In this document: piece by piece, positions 42,630 through 53,150 of the stretch
How positions within the stretch are numbered: the first letter of the stretch is position 1
How the letters are laid out: each line of letters begins with the position of its first letter
Assembly: GCA_020832285.1 (NCBI GenBank)
Contig: JAFIFB010000052.1
Location: 41,395-105,394 of the forward strand
Reading direction: 5' to 3'
DNA: 64,000 nucleotides
Source: Balneolaceae bacterium
GTDB lineage: Bacteria > Bacteroidota > Rhodothermia > Balneolales > Balneolaceae
Made by a program: the position numbers and the translations under genes
Notes under the pieces: generated by a model
Databases searched by the model: none
The model's input: only the letters and a program-made list of their open reading frames with translations
Told to the model about the DNA's origin: nothing

Positions 42630-44945
42630 ATGCATATCCGTAAGATGCATTCCAAACAGAGCCGATTCACAAATCCATTGATGCGAAAAAGCTCTTTATT
42701 CTTTATAATTTTATTCGGATTTCAATTTTCTGTATTTGCGCAAGAAAAAGCCTCTATTAATGGTTATGTAACAAATCATCATACCGGGGAAACATTAATG
42801 ATGGCTCATATAAGTTTACTTGAGATTGAAAGGGGCACTTCATCAAATAGATCGGGATATTATACACTTACCAATTTGGAACCGGGAACATACACTCTTC
42901 AGGCAAGCTTTATCGGTTTTCACAGCTATCAGGCTGAAATCACCCTGGATCCCGGTGAGAACCTCAGGTTGAATATAGATCTTGTTCCTGCGGATATCCA
43001 AATGGACGCCCTGGTTGTAGAAGCGGATGAAAACCGTGAAGAGCTTAGAAATATTGGAATGGCTCAGATCACGCCGCAATTTATTCAGGACATCCCGGCT
43101 GTAATAGAGCCCGATCTGTTTCGTTCGGTTCAGCTGCTTCCGGGAGTTAAGGCTGCATCCGATTTTTCAAGTGGTTTATATGTTCGCGGCGGAAGCCCGG
43201 ACCAAACTCTTATCTTACTGGACGAAACACCTATATATAATCCCAGCCATTTTTTTGGTTTTTTTTCCATTTTTAACCCCGATATAGTTAAGGATGCACG
43301 ACTTTATAAAGGTGGTTACCCTGCTCAGTATGGTGGAAGAATCGGATCAATTCTCTCAATTTACAGTAAAGATGGCAACCGAATGGAAAATCAGGGTTCT
43401 GTCAGCGTAGGTTTACTGGCATCCCGGCTATCTTTTGAAGGTCCATTCACTGACGGTTCCTGGTCGGTTGCGATGCGAAGATCCACACTCGAACCCGTGC
43501 TATCTGTCCTACGTGAGTCTGTCAGTAATGTACCTGATCAGTTTTTCTTTTATGATATCAACGCAAAACTTAATATTGATTCCTCTGAAAACAATCGGTA
43601 TTCATTCTCCGTCTATAGCGGATACGACCGTGTTTCACTTCCTTTCCAAGAGGATGCACAAATTGGTTTACGATATGGAAACCGAAAACTGAGCGGACGA
43701 TGGCAAAGAATTTTCACTGATAATCTTTTTGGCTCCTTTTCGCTCACAGGCTCGTATTATTTCAATGAGCCCAATTTAGAAATTGCCGGAACCCCTTTTC
43801 AGAGAATAAACGAAATATACGATTTCTCATTAAAAGGCGATATTGAGTACCAGCCAAATGAAGAAAACACTCTGTCAACAGGATTTTGGGTGGGCTCACT
43901 CTCGCTTCGCCTGCTGGATCGTTTAGATAACACATATACTCTGAATAGTAGTATTTTAAGCCAATACTTTTCCTCTTACATCCAGCACGATTGGCAGCCA
44001 CACAGAAAACTTGCTTTCAATATCGGACTCAGGATGAATACATTTTCTGAAGGAGATTACCTCAGGATCGAACCTCGGGCATCAGCCGAATTCCGGCTCT
44101 CACAACGATTTCGAATTCAGGCTGCCTACGGACGGTACAACCAGTTTCTTACCCTGATCACCAATGAAGCTTTTTCCGGGTTTGATGTTTGGCTTACTAC
44201 AGATGAAGGAGTTCCACCCGCTTATGGAGATCAGTTTGTCATGGGTTTAAAAACTTTGCCATTCAGTGGTTATGGTTTCGATGTTGAAGTTTATTACCGT
44301 ACAATGCGTAACCTTTTTGAACTCGATCCTTTTGCCGGAAATACTACTGGTTTGGATTATCAAGACCTGTTCCGATTTGGAGAAGGTTACGCATACGGAG
44401 CAGAATTCTTTTTTGAAAAGCAAATGGGGAATCTCACCGGTTTTATAGGCTATACATTCGGGATTACAGAACGTAAATTTCCGGGATTTAATCAACCTGT
44501 GCTGGATAGTCCCGCACAAGGCAGATTTTATCCGCCTAAATATGATCGTACACACGATGCAAATCTTGTTTTTAATTATCGTTTCACATCAAGATGGAGT
44601 CTCGGTGCCGTTTTCAACTATGCCACTGGCCAGGCCTATACCGAGCCCCAGGGGCGAACACAGCTCTCCGGTCCTCCCTGGGACAGAGGATTCCTTGATG
44701 TTTTTATCATAGAAAAACTAAACTCCTCAAGGCTTCCATCATATCACCGGCTTGATATGTCACTCAGCAGAAAGGGTAGTTTTTTTGGAATTGGTGATGC
44801 AGAGTGGCAGCTTCAGGTCATAAATGTATATTCACGCAGAAATATCTGGTTTTACAATTACGACTTTGATCAAAACCCTGTGAAAAGGCAAGACATCACA
44901 CTGTTGCCGGTTATCCCTTCAATTGCTTATACGTTAAATTTTTGA
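42630..44945 (+). CDS. TonB-dependent receptor with carboxypeptidase-regulatory N-domain
   Basis: 771 residues. Signal peptide ending SVFAQ; a Met at residue 18 (MRKSSLFF) may be the true start. Residues 40-120 are a CarboxypepD_reg-like domain (SINGYVTNHHTGETLM, GYYTLTNLEPGTYTL). The plug follows (DLFRSVQLLPGVKAASDFSSGLYVRGGSPDQTLILLDE), then a long beta-barrel. Paired with a DUF4249 lipoprotein five bases downstream, an arrangement found in Bacteroidota uptake systems analogous to SusC/D. Substrate unknown. Confidence 0.92.
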   Translation: MHIRKMHSKQSRFTNPLMRKSSLFFIILFGFQFSVFAQEKASINGYVTNHHTGETLMMAHISLLEIERGTSSNRSGYYTLTNLEPGTYTLQASFIGFHSYQAEITLDPGENLRLNIDLVPADIQMDALVVEADENREELRNIGMAQITPQFIQDIPAVIEPDLFRSVQLLPGVKAASDFSSGLYVRGGSPDQTLILLDETPIYNPSHFFGFFSIFNPDIVKDARLYKGGYPAQYGGRIGSILSIYSKDGNRMENQGSVSVGLLASRLSFEGPFTDGSWSVAMRRSTLEPVLSVLRESVSNVPDQFFFYDINAKLNIDSSENNRYSFSVYSGYDRVSLPFQEDAQIGLRYGNRKLSGRWQRIFTDNLFGSFSLTGSYYFNEPNLEIAGTPFQRINEIYDFSLKGDIEYQPNEENTLSTGFWVGSLSLRLLDRLDNTYTLNSSILSQYFSSYIQHDWQPHRKLAFNIGLRMNTFSEGDYLRIEPRASAEFRLSQRFRIQAAYGRYNQFLTLITNEAFSGFDVWLTTDEGVPPAYGDQFVMGLKTLPFSGYGFDVEVYYRTMRNLFELDPFAGNTTGLDYQDLFRFGEGYAYGAEFFFEKQMGNLTGFIGYTFGITERKFPGFNQPVLDSPAQGRFYPPKYDRTHDANLVFNYRFTSRWSLGAVFNYATGQAYTEPQGRTQLSGPPWDRGFLDVFIIEKLNSSRLPSYHRLDMSLSRKGSFFGIGDAEWQLQVINVYSRRNIWFYNYDFDQNPVKRQDITLLPVIPSIAYTLNF

Positions 44946-44949
44946 TAAG

Positions 44950-45855
44950 ATGACATCCAGAAATTTATCACCACTCCTCATCACGTTTCTTTTTTTTGCT
45001 GCCTGCGAGCCTCCCGTTGAGGATGATTTCAATGAATATGTTTTTGTTGAAAGTTATCTGATTGCAGACAGGCCTCTTGATGAAGTTCGTATTAACACTA
45101 CCACGTCCACAAATGAAGTATTTAATTTTTTTGACGCCGCAATTACTGATGCAAATGTTCAAGTAGTTCTGCTTGATGAAAACGGTGAAGATGAAGCTGT
45201 TTTTGAATATGTACCATCCGAACGGGAGGGAATTTACCTGCCCGTATTGCCTCTGCATCTTGTCATACCCAAACGAACTTATCGCCTTGATGTGGATTTC
45301 AATAATCGCCAGGAAGTTATCACTGCTGTAACAACCGTACCGGACCAAATTGAAATTTCACGTGAAATTCCCGATACATTGATCTACCAGGCTTATGAAA
45401 GACTTGAAATCAACTTATCTCCGCATCAAAAAGTACATGATCAAAATGTATACGTTTTGAGTGCCATTGCACTGCAGCCATACATTGATAACCTTACCCC
45501 CTTCTACAGGTCAATTATCAATGATGATGAGCAGGATGATCAAATAAGTGACTTTTCAGTGAACTCAACTGGTCTGATCAATGAAGGGAACTTTATTGAA
45601 AATGAGGATGGAACGATTACATTCCGATTTCCCTGGCTTGGAGTCGCATTTTTTGAAGGGAATTTAATTGTGGCAAATTTAATTGATTCCAATCTCCATG
45701 ATATCGCCCGTTCACAACAGGCTCAGCTTGGAGGAGATGTCACATTTACTCCCGGAGAGATCCATAACCTGATTTATAATATGGATGGAGGAATTGGCAT
45801 TTTCGGGAGCATGTCTACGGACACAGTACAAACTTACTTTCAGAGGCCAGATTAA
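44950..45855 (+). CDS. DUF4249 surface lipoprotein
   Basis: 301 residues. Lipobox FFAAC (Cys about 19), then EPPVEDDFNEYVFVESYLIADRPLDEVRI, the usual DUF4249 start, in which an Ig-like domain is followed by a mixed beta domain. Probably the outer-face partner of the TonB receptor encoded five bases upstream. No enzymatic motif. Confidence 0.88.
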   Translation: MTSRNLSPLLITFLFFAACEPPVEDDFNEYVFVESYLIADRPLDEVRINTTTSTNEVFNFFDAAITDANVQVVLLDENGEDEAVFEYVPSEREGIYLPVLPLHLVIPKRTYRLDVDFNNRQEVITAVTTVPDQIEISREIPDTLIYQAYERLEINLSPHQKVHDQNVYVLSAIALQPYIDNLTPFYRSIINDDEQDDQISDFSVNSTGLINEGNFIENEDGTITFRFPWLGVAFFEGNLIVANLIDSNLHDIARSQQAQLGGDVTFTPGEIHNLIYNMDGGIGIFGSMSTDTVQTYFQRPD

Positions 45856-45895
45856 GCACTTCTATCCCAGTGAATCTATATACTACGGACGACTT

Positions 45896-45935
45896 AAAAA
45901 AAGGCCTGTCAGTAATTCTGATACAAGCCTTTTTA
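45896..45935. terminator. Bidirectional terminator
   Basis: AAAAAGGC (ending 45904) pairs with GCCTTTTT (45927-45934), and an inner stem of TGTCAG with CTGATACA has one bulge. It lies between the convergent DUF4249 and pyruvate dehydrogenase E2 genes, with A and T runs on both sides. Confidence 0.8.
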
Positions 45936-45970
45936 ATAGGTCAATTTATATACAAGTTTCAGCAATTCAC

Positions 45971-47242
45971 TCAGAGAAGCATCGTAAGCGGATTTTCGAG
46001 CATCTGGCGTAACGTGTTCAGAAAATCTGCGGCTTTGGCTCCGTCAACCACACGGTGATCACTGGAAAGCGTTACTTTCATTCGTTTGCCCGGTACTACT
46101 TCACCGTTTTTTACCACAGGTACATCCCTTATGGCACCTACTGCAAGAATACATGCATTCGGAGGATTAATAATTGCCGTAAATTCTTCAATGCCAAACA
46201 TCCCAAGATTACTGATGGTAAATGTACTCCCTTCCATCTGCTCGGGCTGAAGTTTTCTGTCTCGGGCCAGTCCGGCCAGTTCTCTTGTTTCAGCAGAAAT
46301 TTGACGAAGATTCTTTTTATCTGTATGGCGTATCACGGGTGTCATCAAACCTTCGTCAATTGCCACAGCTACGGCAACATGAACATCACCATGTTTACGA
46401 ATCACGTCATCCAGCCATGATGAATTGACAGCGGGGTGCCGTCTCAATGCAGCTGCGCATGCTTTCACCACAATATCGTTAAAACTGATCTTCACATCGC
46501 TCACTTCGTTAAGGGCTGTACGTGCCTGAATAGCAGGCTCCATGTCGATATCTATCGTTTCGTAAAAGTGTGGATTGGTGAATTTACTTTCTGAAAGCCG
46601 GCGCGCAATGGTTTTTCGCATCTGCGAAATTTTAATATCTTCCGACTCTTCAGAATCAAATGATACGGCAGCAGCCGGTTTCTTGGCTTCAGGTTTATAA
46701 TTTTCAATATCGTGCTTGACAATTCTGCCTTCAGGACCGGAACCCTTCACACTTTTCAGGTTGATTCCCTTTTCTTCAGCCATTTTTTTTGCAAGGGGTG
46801 AAGCCTTAATTCTTTCATCATTCGAAGTGTCTGCTTCTGGCTCACTTTCTTTTCCGTTTACATCTTCCAGTATCGGATCAAATGAATCATCTTTTTTCTC
46901 TTCTTTTTCCGATTTATCTGATGATTTTTCCTCTTTCACTTCCGCTTTCTCTTTTCCATCGGCAGATGTCTCATCGCCATCCAATAGATCACTGATATCT
47001 TCACCCTCTTCGCCGATAATGGCCATTGTTCCGCCTAAAGGAACAGCATCTCCTTCCGAAACAAGAATTTTCAAAACGGTTCCACTGTCAAAAACCTCTA
47101 CTTCCATAGTAGCTTTGTCAGTTTCCACTTCGGCAATCACATCACCTGAGTTTACTTTGTCCCCTTCTTTAACATTCCACTTGGCAATCACCCCTTCTTC
47201 CATGGTGTCGCTAAGCTTGGGCATCTCAATTTTTTCGGCCAT
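45971..47242 (-). CDS. pdhC: Pyruvate dehydrogenase E2, dihydrolipoamide acetyltransferase
   Basis: 423 residues. Single lipoyl domain with lipoyl-Lys43 (ETDKATMEVEV). An acidic/Lys-rich linker of about 60 residues is followed by the E3-binding domain (ASPLAKKMAEEKGINLKSVKG), then the catalytic domain with DHRVVDGAKAADFL. Transfers acetyl to CoA as the core of the complex. Third gene of the minus-strand pdhA-pdhB-pdhC order; E3 is not in the window. Confidence 0.95.
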   Translation of the reverse strand: MAEKIEMPKLSDTMEEGVIAKWNVKEGDKVNSGDVIAEVETDKATMEVEVFDSGTVLKILVSEGDAVPLGGTMAIIGEEGEDISDLLDGDETSADGKEKAEVKEEKSSDKSEKEEKKDDSFDPILEDVNGKESEPEADTSNDERIKASPLAKKMAEEKGINLKSVKGSGPEGRIVKHDIENYKPEAKKPAAAVSFDSEESEDIKISQMRKTIARRLSESKFTNPHFYETIDIDMEPAIQARTALNEVSDVKISFNDIVVKACAAALRRHPAVNSSWLDDVIRKHGDVHVAVAVAIDEGLMTPVIRHTDKKNLRQISAETRELAGLARDRKLQPEQMEGSTFTISNLGMFGIEEFTAIINPPNACILAVGAIRDVPVVKNGEVVPGKRMKVTLSSDHRVVDGAKAADFLNTLRQMLENPLTMLL

Positions 47243-47394
47243 ATTATTGTGTTTCTTCGGAATTTAATGTCGAATGGTTAATTGTAAAATCTGTACAGAA
47301 CAATAAGGAGTGATAATTGAAAAGGCAAAAGTGAAACAAGAAAATCATATAGTCAACACCTGAATATCTTATGTCCATTCAAATCTCAGAAAAA

Positions 47395-48378
47395 TCAGTT
47401 TCGATAGGTAACAGTATTCACCGCTTCAATCACCTGTTTGGCATCGGGCAGCCAGATGTCGAACAGATTTTTTGCAAACGGTGCACAAACATCGGGTAAT
47501 GTTACACGCTGAACCGGTGCATCCAGGTAATCGAAAGCCTCTCGCTGAATTAAAAATCCGGCTTCGGCAGCTAAACCTCCAAAAGGATGGGCTTCATCCA
47601 CAATCACACAACGGTTGGTTTTTTTTACCGATTCGATCACCATTTCAATATCAAATGGTTTAATAGTTCTTGGGTCAATCACCTCGGCTTCCACACCATC
47701 CTTGGCGAGTTGTTCAGCAGCCTGCTTCACCACGTGGTACATTTTACCGGAAGCAATAATGGTAACATCGTCTCCTTCACGCTTTATTTTTCCTTTCCCG
47801 ATAGGGATAATGTAATCGTCTTCTTCGGATACTTCCCCTTTCAAACCGTACATCTGCTCTGACTCCATGAACAGAACCGGGTCTTCACTTCGAATAGCTG
47901 ATTTAAGCAGGCCTTTGGCATCATCCGGTTCTGAGGGATAAATAACTGAAAGGCCTGGAAAGTGAGCATACATCGAGTCGTAGGCAACAGAATGGGTTGC
48001 ACCAAGCTGCCCTGCGGAAGCATTGGGCCCTCTGAAAACAATCGGAACACTGGCCTGCCCGCCCAGCATGTATCGAACTTTTGAAGCGTGGTTGATAATT
48101 TGATCTGCTGCCAATACAGCAAAATTGAAAGTCATAAACTCTACAATCGGGCGCAGTCCTTTCATGGCTGCACCAACACCAATACCTGAAAAACCAAGCT
48201 CTGAAATCGGTGTGTCAATTACTCTCTTAAAACCGTATTTGTCGAGAAGGCCTTCCGTAACTTTATAAGCCCCATTATATTCGGCAACTTCCTCACCCAT
48301 GATAAATACCATTTCATCGCGGGCCATTTCTTCATCAATTGCATCGCGAAGTGCTTCTCTGAATTGTAATACTGCCAT
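47395..48378 (-). CDS. pdhB: Pyruvate dehydrogenase E1 beta
   Basis: 327 residues. VFIMGEEVAEYNGAYKVTEGLLDKYG, DTPISELGFSGIGVGAAMKGLRPIVEFM, RGPNASAGQLGATHS, and C-terminal GGLAAEAGF. Pairs with E1alpha to decarboxylate pyruvate on TPP. It is 45 bases downstream of pdhA. Confidence 0.96.
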   Translation of the reverse strand: MAVLQFREALRDAIDEEMARDEMVFIMGEEVAEYNGAYKVTEGLLDKYGFKRVIDTPISELGFSGIGVGAAMKGLRPIVEFMTFNFAVLAADQIINHASKVRYMLGGQASVPIVFRGPNASAGQLGATHSVAYDSMYAHFPGLSVIYPSEPDDAKGLLKSAIRSEDPVLFMESEQMYGLKGEVSEEDDYIIPIGKGKIKREGDDVTIIASGKMYHVVKQAAEQLAKDGVEAEVIDPRTIKPFDIEMVIESVKKTNRCVIVDEAHPFGGLAAEAGFLIQREAFDYLDAPVQRVTLPDVCAPFAKNLFDIWLPDAKQVIEAVNTVTYRN

Positions 48379-48423
48379 TCTAAGTTTATTTAAATTAAAA
48401 TGTTACGTTAGTTAGGAAAAGTT

Positions 48424-49524
48424 TTATTTCTTGTCGTGAAAGTATGGAGTTCCCGCAAACATATCTTCGTAAAGTTCTTCCGGTTCCGGGGATGGAGATT
48501 CTTCGGCATAATCAATCGCATCGAGTACTTCTTCTTCAATCTTGTTTTCGATCTCTTCAATATCACTTTCTTCCAATACATCCTTATCAAGCAGGTATTG
48601 TCTTATCCGTTCAACAGGATCTGTTTTCTGAAACTCTTCCAACTCTTCCTTGGTTCGGTATTTCTGGGGGTCTGACATGGAGTGCCCGCGATAGCGGTAC
48701 GTGCGAATTTCCACAAAATATGGTTCGCTGTCTTCACGAACTTCATCGGCTATTTCTTTCATATTTTCATACACCGTAAGAGCATCCATTCCATTGAAAC
48801 AGGCATGTTTCATTCCGTATCCCTTGGCTCTTTCATAAATTTCTCCCACTGTGTGGCGTTTCACTGCCGTACCCATTGAGTAACCATTGTTTTCCACTAC
48901 AAAAACAACCGGCAGCTTCCAAAGCTGAGCCATGTTCATGGTTTCATGCAAAGAGCCCTGGTCTACAGCACCGTCACCAAAAAAGCAGGTTGAAATCTGA
49001 CCGTTATCGAGATACTTGTTGGCAAAAGCAAGACCACCGCCGATAGGTATGTGGCCACCTACAATACCGTATCCACCCCAAAAATGCTGCTCTGTGTTGG
49101 CGAAATGCATAGAACCCCCTTTTCCTTTTGAACAACCGGTTGCTTTTCCAAAAAGCTCTGCCATTCCTTCCCGGGCAGAAATTCCTCGAACCAGTCCCCA
49201 GCCATGGTCACGATATGCTGTAATTATATCATCATCATCATTCAGGGCAAAAACAGTACCTGTTGATACCGCTTCCTGGCCTATATAGAGATGCAGAAAT
49301 CCCCCAAACTTTCCTTTTTGATACATCTGCATCGCGCGCTCTTCAAATCGTCTCTGCAAGTACATCAGCCGGAACATTTCTACTACATCATCATCGGATA
49401 GGCCCAGCGTTGTATGCTTTTTTCTTGTAGCCGGCGGAAGATCAACCGATTTTTCAAATTTACCGTTTTTGCTGTGATTCTGCCCGATTGGTGTAAACAC
49501 AGCTTCTTGCTTATTTTTCGCCAT
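48424..49524 (-). CDS. pdhA: Pyruvate dehydrogenase E1 alpha
   Basis: 366 residues. RRFEERAMQMYQKGKFGGFLHLYIGQEA; the TPP/Mg motif GDGAVDQGSLHETMN ending in ENNGYSMGTAVKR; RYRGHSMSDPQKYR near the phosphorylation-loop position. Full length. First gene of the pdh cluster; the long 5' gap of about 225 bases before alaS should hold its promoter. Confidence 0.96.
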   Translation of the reverse strand: MAKNKQEAVFTPIGQNHSKNGKFEKSVDLPPATRKKHTTLGLSDDDVVEMFRLMYLQRRFEERAMQMYQKGKFGGFLHLYIGQEAVSTGTVFALNDDDDIITAYRDHGWGLVRGISAREGMAELFGKATGCSKGKGGSMHFANTEQHFWGGYGIVGGHIPIGGGLAFANKYLDNGQISTCFFGDGAVDQGSLHETMNMAQLWKLPVVFVVENNGYSMGTAVKRHTVGEIYERAKGYGMKHACFNGMDALTVYENMKEIADEVREDSEPYFVEIRTYRYRGHSMSDPQKYRTKEELEEFQKTDPVERIRQYLLDKDVLEESDIEEIENKIEEEVLDAIDYAEESPSPEPEELYEDMFAGTPYFHDKK

Positions 49525-49749
49525 AATTACGATAAAACGTTCTTTTCAAATTCAGATTAGTCTGAAAATATACCCAAAATTTCAGAAGATTACAGGTTTA
49601 TAACCTGACGAATTTACAATTTGTAACTGCAAATCGATTTAAACTGTAAGGTTGAACACCATTTTGCAACTTTATAAAATGATCAGAACCTGTACTTTAC
49701 CTATAGTAAAATGGTGCAGATTTTTTTATCTGTTTTTCCAGCTTATTCT

Positions 49750-52410
49750 TTATGACAGGTTGCTCATAATCCATTCGGAAGCAGTTTTTAATGCCTCATC
49801 AATTTTCTCGGGATATCGTCCGCCTGCAGTGGCAAGATTAGGCTGTCCTCCGCCTCCCCCTCCAACAACTCTGCCGAGTATGGATACAAGCTGGCCAGCC
49901 TTTAAACCCTTTTTATTAAGGTCTTCCGTAATAGCAGCCATCAGGTACACTTTGCCCTCATCCAGATCAGCAGTAGCCAGAACAACTACACTGTTATTGT
50001 TTGATTTTTGAAGAGCCTCATAGCCCATCTGCTTGAGATTCTCCATTTCAGCGCCCTCCACTTTCCCAGTGAATAAGCGGACCCCTGCCACTTCCCGCCC
50101 GTTCTTTAAGATGTCGTCGAGCTGACCGGCAGCCTGTTCCTGCTGCAAACCTCTAAGCTCTTTTTCAAGTGCTTTGTTTTTATCAACCAGTTCCCGGAGG
50201 GTCTTAAGCGGGTCTTTCTGGTTACCCAAAACAGATTTCACTCCATCTACGAGTTCCTTTTCTGCCCTTAGCAGATGGTCTGCCGCCCTGCCTGTTACAG
50301 CTTCCACCCGGCGAATTCCGGCAGCGACAGAGGTTTCATTCAAAAAACGAAAATAACCGATCTTTCCAGTTGCATTCACATGTGTTCCACCGCAAAGTTC
50401 CACAGAATAGTCAGGATCAAACGTGATCACACGAACGCGGTCTCCATATTTTTCACCGAATAGCATCATCGCTCCCCGGTTTTTGGCCTCATCAATGGAT
50501 ACCGAACGCTCCTCCAGCAGAGGAAGATTCTCCTGAATTTTTTCATTAACACGCTGTTCAATTTCTGCCAGTTCATCAGGTGTAACGGCTTCAAAGTGAG
50601 AGAAATCAAAACGCAGACGGTCGTGTGTTACGAGAGATCCTTTCTGAGCCACATGATTGCCAAGCGTTTCACGAAGTGCGGCATGCATGATGTGTGTCGC
50701 GGTATGATGTTTTTCAATCTCCCGCCGCCGCGCCGCATCCACTCTTGCAATCCATGTTCCGGTCAGATCTACCGGAATCTGATCTGTAAAATGAACATAG
50801 CCATCGCCCGTTTTTTGAACATCGGTTACGTTGATATTGTTTCCGTTTTTTTCTATCACACCAGTATCAGCAACCTGCCCGCCAGCCTCAGCATAAAAAG
50901 GACTTCGGTTCAAAATGATCAGATGCTTTCCATCCAGCTCAGATGAAGCACGAATGGTGACTTCGCATTCAAGTTCATCATAGCCAGTAAATTCGAAGTC
51001 ACCTTCAGATAAAACATTCCAGTTAAGTTCGGCTGCACCATGCCCTGTAAATTTTCCGGCAGCACGTGCACGCTTTTTTTGTTCCTGCATCAGTTTCTTA
51101 AAGCCTTCCTCATCTACATCAATTCCCTTTTCACGAGCCATGAGCTGGGTCAGGTCAATCGGGAAACCGTATGTATCGTGAAGTTTAAATGCATCTTCAC
51201 CAGATATCTCGTTATTTCCTTCAATCATCTCATTAAAAAGCTGGATCCCCTGTCCCAATGTATTCAAAAAGCTTTTCTCCTCGGCAAGGATCACATTTTG
51301 CACATACTCTTTCTGAGCTTCCAATTCCGGAAAAACAGCCTTGAACTGATCGGCAAGAACAGGAACAAGTTGTGTTAAAAACGGTTTTTTAAAGCCAAGA
51401 CGATCCCACCCATAGCGGACAGCTCTTCTCAGGATTCTGCGAATCACATATCCCCGGCTTTCATTCGAAGGAGATGCACCATCAGCAATAGCAAAACTAA
51501 CCGCCCTGATATGGTCGGCTATGACGCGCATGGCGATATCGATCTCCTCATCATCACCATAATTTTTACCAGAAATCTCGCCTATTTTTTTGAGTATTGG
51601 CTGGAATAAATCGGTATCGTAATTGGAAGTTTTTCCTTGAAGCACTGCACAAATCCGTTCAAAGCCCATTCCCGTATCCACGTGCTGAGCGGGAAGTTTT
51701 TCGAGAGAACCATCGGCTTTGCGGTTAAACTGGATAAAAACCAGGTTCCAGATCTCCATCACACGGGGATCGTCCATATTTACCAGTTTGGCTCCCGGCT
51801 CTTTTTTTCGCTCTTCATCGGGACGCAGGTCGATATGAACTTCTGAGCAGGGGCCGCAGGGACCGGTCTCGCCCATCTCCCAAAAATTATCTTTTTTGTC
51901 GAATGCCAGGATATGATCGTGCGGAATCGAAGTTTTTTCCTTCCAAAGGTCTATCGCCTCCTGATCTATCGGCAGGCCTTCCTCTTCATTTCCTTCAAAA
52001 ACAGTTGCGTAAAGACGGTCAGGTTCCAGTCCCCAGCGATCTACCAGCAGCTCCCATGCCCACTCAATAGCTTCAGCTTTAAAATAATCGCCGAACGACC
52101 AGTTCCCCAGCATTTCGAACAGGGTATGGTGATAGGTATCATGACCCACTTCTTCAAGGTCATTATGTTTACCGCTCACCCGGATACATTTTTGCGTATC
52201 GGCAGCTCGCTTCCAAAGCGTTCCATCTTCCTTTAGCCCCTCCTGTTCACCCAGGAAAACTGCTTTAAACTGGTTCATCCCGGCATTGGTGAAAAGAAGT
52301 GTGGGATCATCTTTCGGCACTACAGGTGCACTATCCACAATCAGATGATCTTTTTCCCTGAAAAAATCGAGAAATTCATTTCGTATCTGGTCAGATGTTT
52401 TGGAAGACAT
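49750..52410 (-). CDS. alaS: Alanyl-tRNA synthetase
   Basis: 886 residues from the ATG at 52410 (MSSKTSDQIRNEFLDFFREKDH). A longer in-frame ATG at 52509 adds 33 residues unlike any AlaRS, so the internal start is preferred. Class II core (HTLFEMLGNWSFGDYFK, CGPCSEVHIDLR), editing domain with HTATHIMHA and CGGTHVNATG, and a C-Ala domain ending GGGGGGQPNLATAGG. Essential. Confidence 0.96.
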   Translation of the reverse strand: MSSKTSDQIRNEFLDFFREKDHLIVDSAPVVPKDDPTLLFTNAGMNQFKAVFLGEQEGLKEDGTLWKRAADTQKCIRVSGKHNDLEEVGHDTYHHTLFEMLGNWSFGDYFKAEAIEWAWELLVDRWGLEPDRLYATVFEGNEEEGLPIDQEAIDLWKEKTSIPHDHILAFDKKDNFWEMGETGPCGPCSEVHIDLRPDEERKKEPGAKLVNMDDPRVMEIWNLVFIQFNRKADGSLEKLPAQHVDTGMGFERICAVLQGKTSNYDTDLFQPILKKIGEISGKNYGDDEEIDIAMRVIADHIRAVSFAIADGASPSNESRGYVIRRILRRAVRYGWDRLGFKKPFLTQLVPVLADQFKAVFPELEAQKEYVQNVILAEEKSFLNTLGQGIQLFNEMIEGNNEISGEDAFKLHDTYGFPIDLTQLMAREKGIDVDEEGFKKLMQEQKKRARAAGKFTGHGAAELNWNVLSEGDFEFTGYDELECEVTIRASSELDGKHLIILNRSPFYAEAGGQVADTGVIEKNGNNINVTDVQKTGDGYVHFTDQIPVDLTGTWIARVDAARRREIEKHHTATHIMHAALRETLGNHVAQKGSLVTHDRLRFDFSHFEAVTPDELAEIEQRVNEKIQENLPLLEERSVSIDEAKNRGAMMLFGEKYGDRVRVITFDPDYSVELCGGTHVNATGKIGYFRFLNETSVAAGIRRVEAVTGRAADHLLRAEKELVDGVKSVLGNQKDPLKTLRELVDKNKALEKELRGLQQEQAAGQLDDILKNGREVAGVRLFTGKVEGAEMENLKQMGYEALQKSNNNSVVVLATADLDEGKVYLMAAITEDLNKKGLKAGQLVSILGRVVGGGGGGQPNLATAGGRYPEKIDEALKTASEWIMSNLS

Positions 52411-52571
52411 GAGGAGTTTTAAATTCTGTAATGTTTTTTCTAACAGCTTGGTAAAATAGGGAAAATTGTCTTTATCCTCACATGGTTTGTTGTTTTCAAT
52501 TGATTCCATTCGTCCGGTTCAAATAGTTCTGTATCTTTAGTCTGTTTGAACCGGAAACTATTGCTTCGATT

Positions 52572-53138
52572 ATGAAACTCATTTTCAACTATTTCTTTCG
52601 TGGACTGCTCTTTGTCTTCCCGATTTTTGTTACCATCTACATTATTGTTGTGTTTGTAAACTGGGCCGATCATACCCTTCACACACTTCTGTTCTCCTGG
52701 CTTTCCATTCAGATTCCGGGTCTTGGAATCGTTTCTGCCTTTTTTCTGATCGTTTTTCTGGGTTTTGCAGTAACCTGGGCGATCTCTAAACCTGTTTTTA
52801 CCTATTTCGAAAAATTGATGGCCCGAACTCCTCTGGTTAAAATTATATACACGGCTTTCAAAGATTTTACCGAAGCGTTTGTCGGGGAAAAGAAAAAATT
52901 CAACCAGCCGGTACTCGTCACACTTGTGGATGGTGTTGATCGGATCGGCTTTATTACTGAGCACGATCTCAGTCTGTTAAACATTGAAAACCGGGTTGCC
53001 GTTTATTGTCCGCATTCCTACAATTTCAGCGGGAATCTTTTTCTTGTGGAATCGAACCGTGTAACCTCGCTTGATGTTAATCCTGCAGATGCCATGAAAT
53101 TTGTTGTAAGTGCCGGAATTACTCAAATTGAGAGTTAA
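52572..53138 (+). CDS. DUF502 membrane protein
   Basis: 188 residues with two N-terminal membrane segments (8-30 and 47-72), then the soluble DUF502 domain (FEKLMARTPLVKIIYTAFKDFTEAF, FITEHD, VAVYCPHSYNFSGNLFLVE). Function unknown. 12 bases before the aminotransferase gene, so it may start an operon with it and yihY. Confidence 0.88.
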   Translation: MKLIFNYFFRGLLFVFPIFVTIYIIVVFVNWADHTLHTLLFSWLSIQIPGLGIVSAFFLIVFLGFAVTWAISKPVFTYFEKLMARTPLVKIIYTAFKDFTEAFVGEKKKFNQPVLVTLVDGVDRIGFITEHDLSLLNIENRVAVYCPHSYNFSGNLFLVESNRVTSLDVNPADAMKFVVSAGITQIES

Positions 53139-53150
53139 TAAATAATTTTT

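Noticed and set aside
52411..52509. N-terminal extension of alaS
   Set aside because: The 33 added residues do not fit AlaRS; the ATG at 52410 begins the normal family start.
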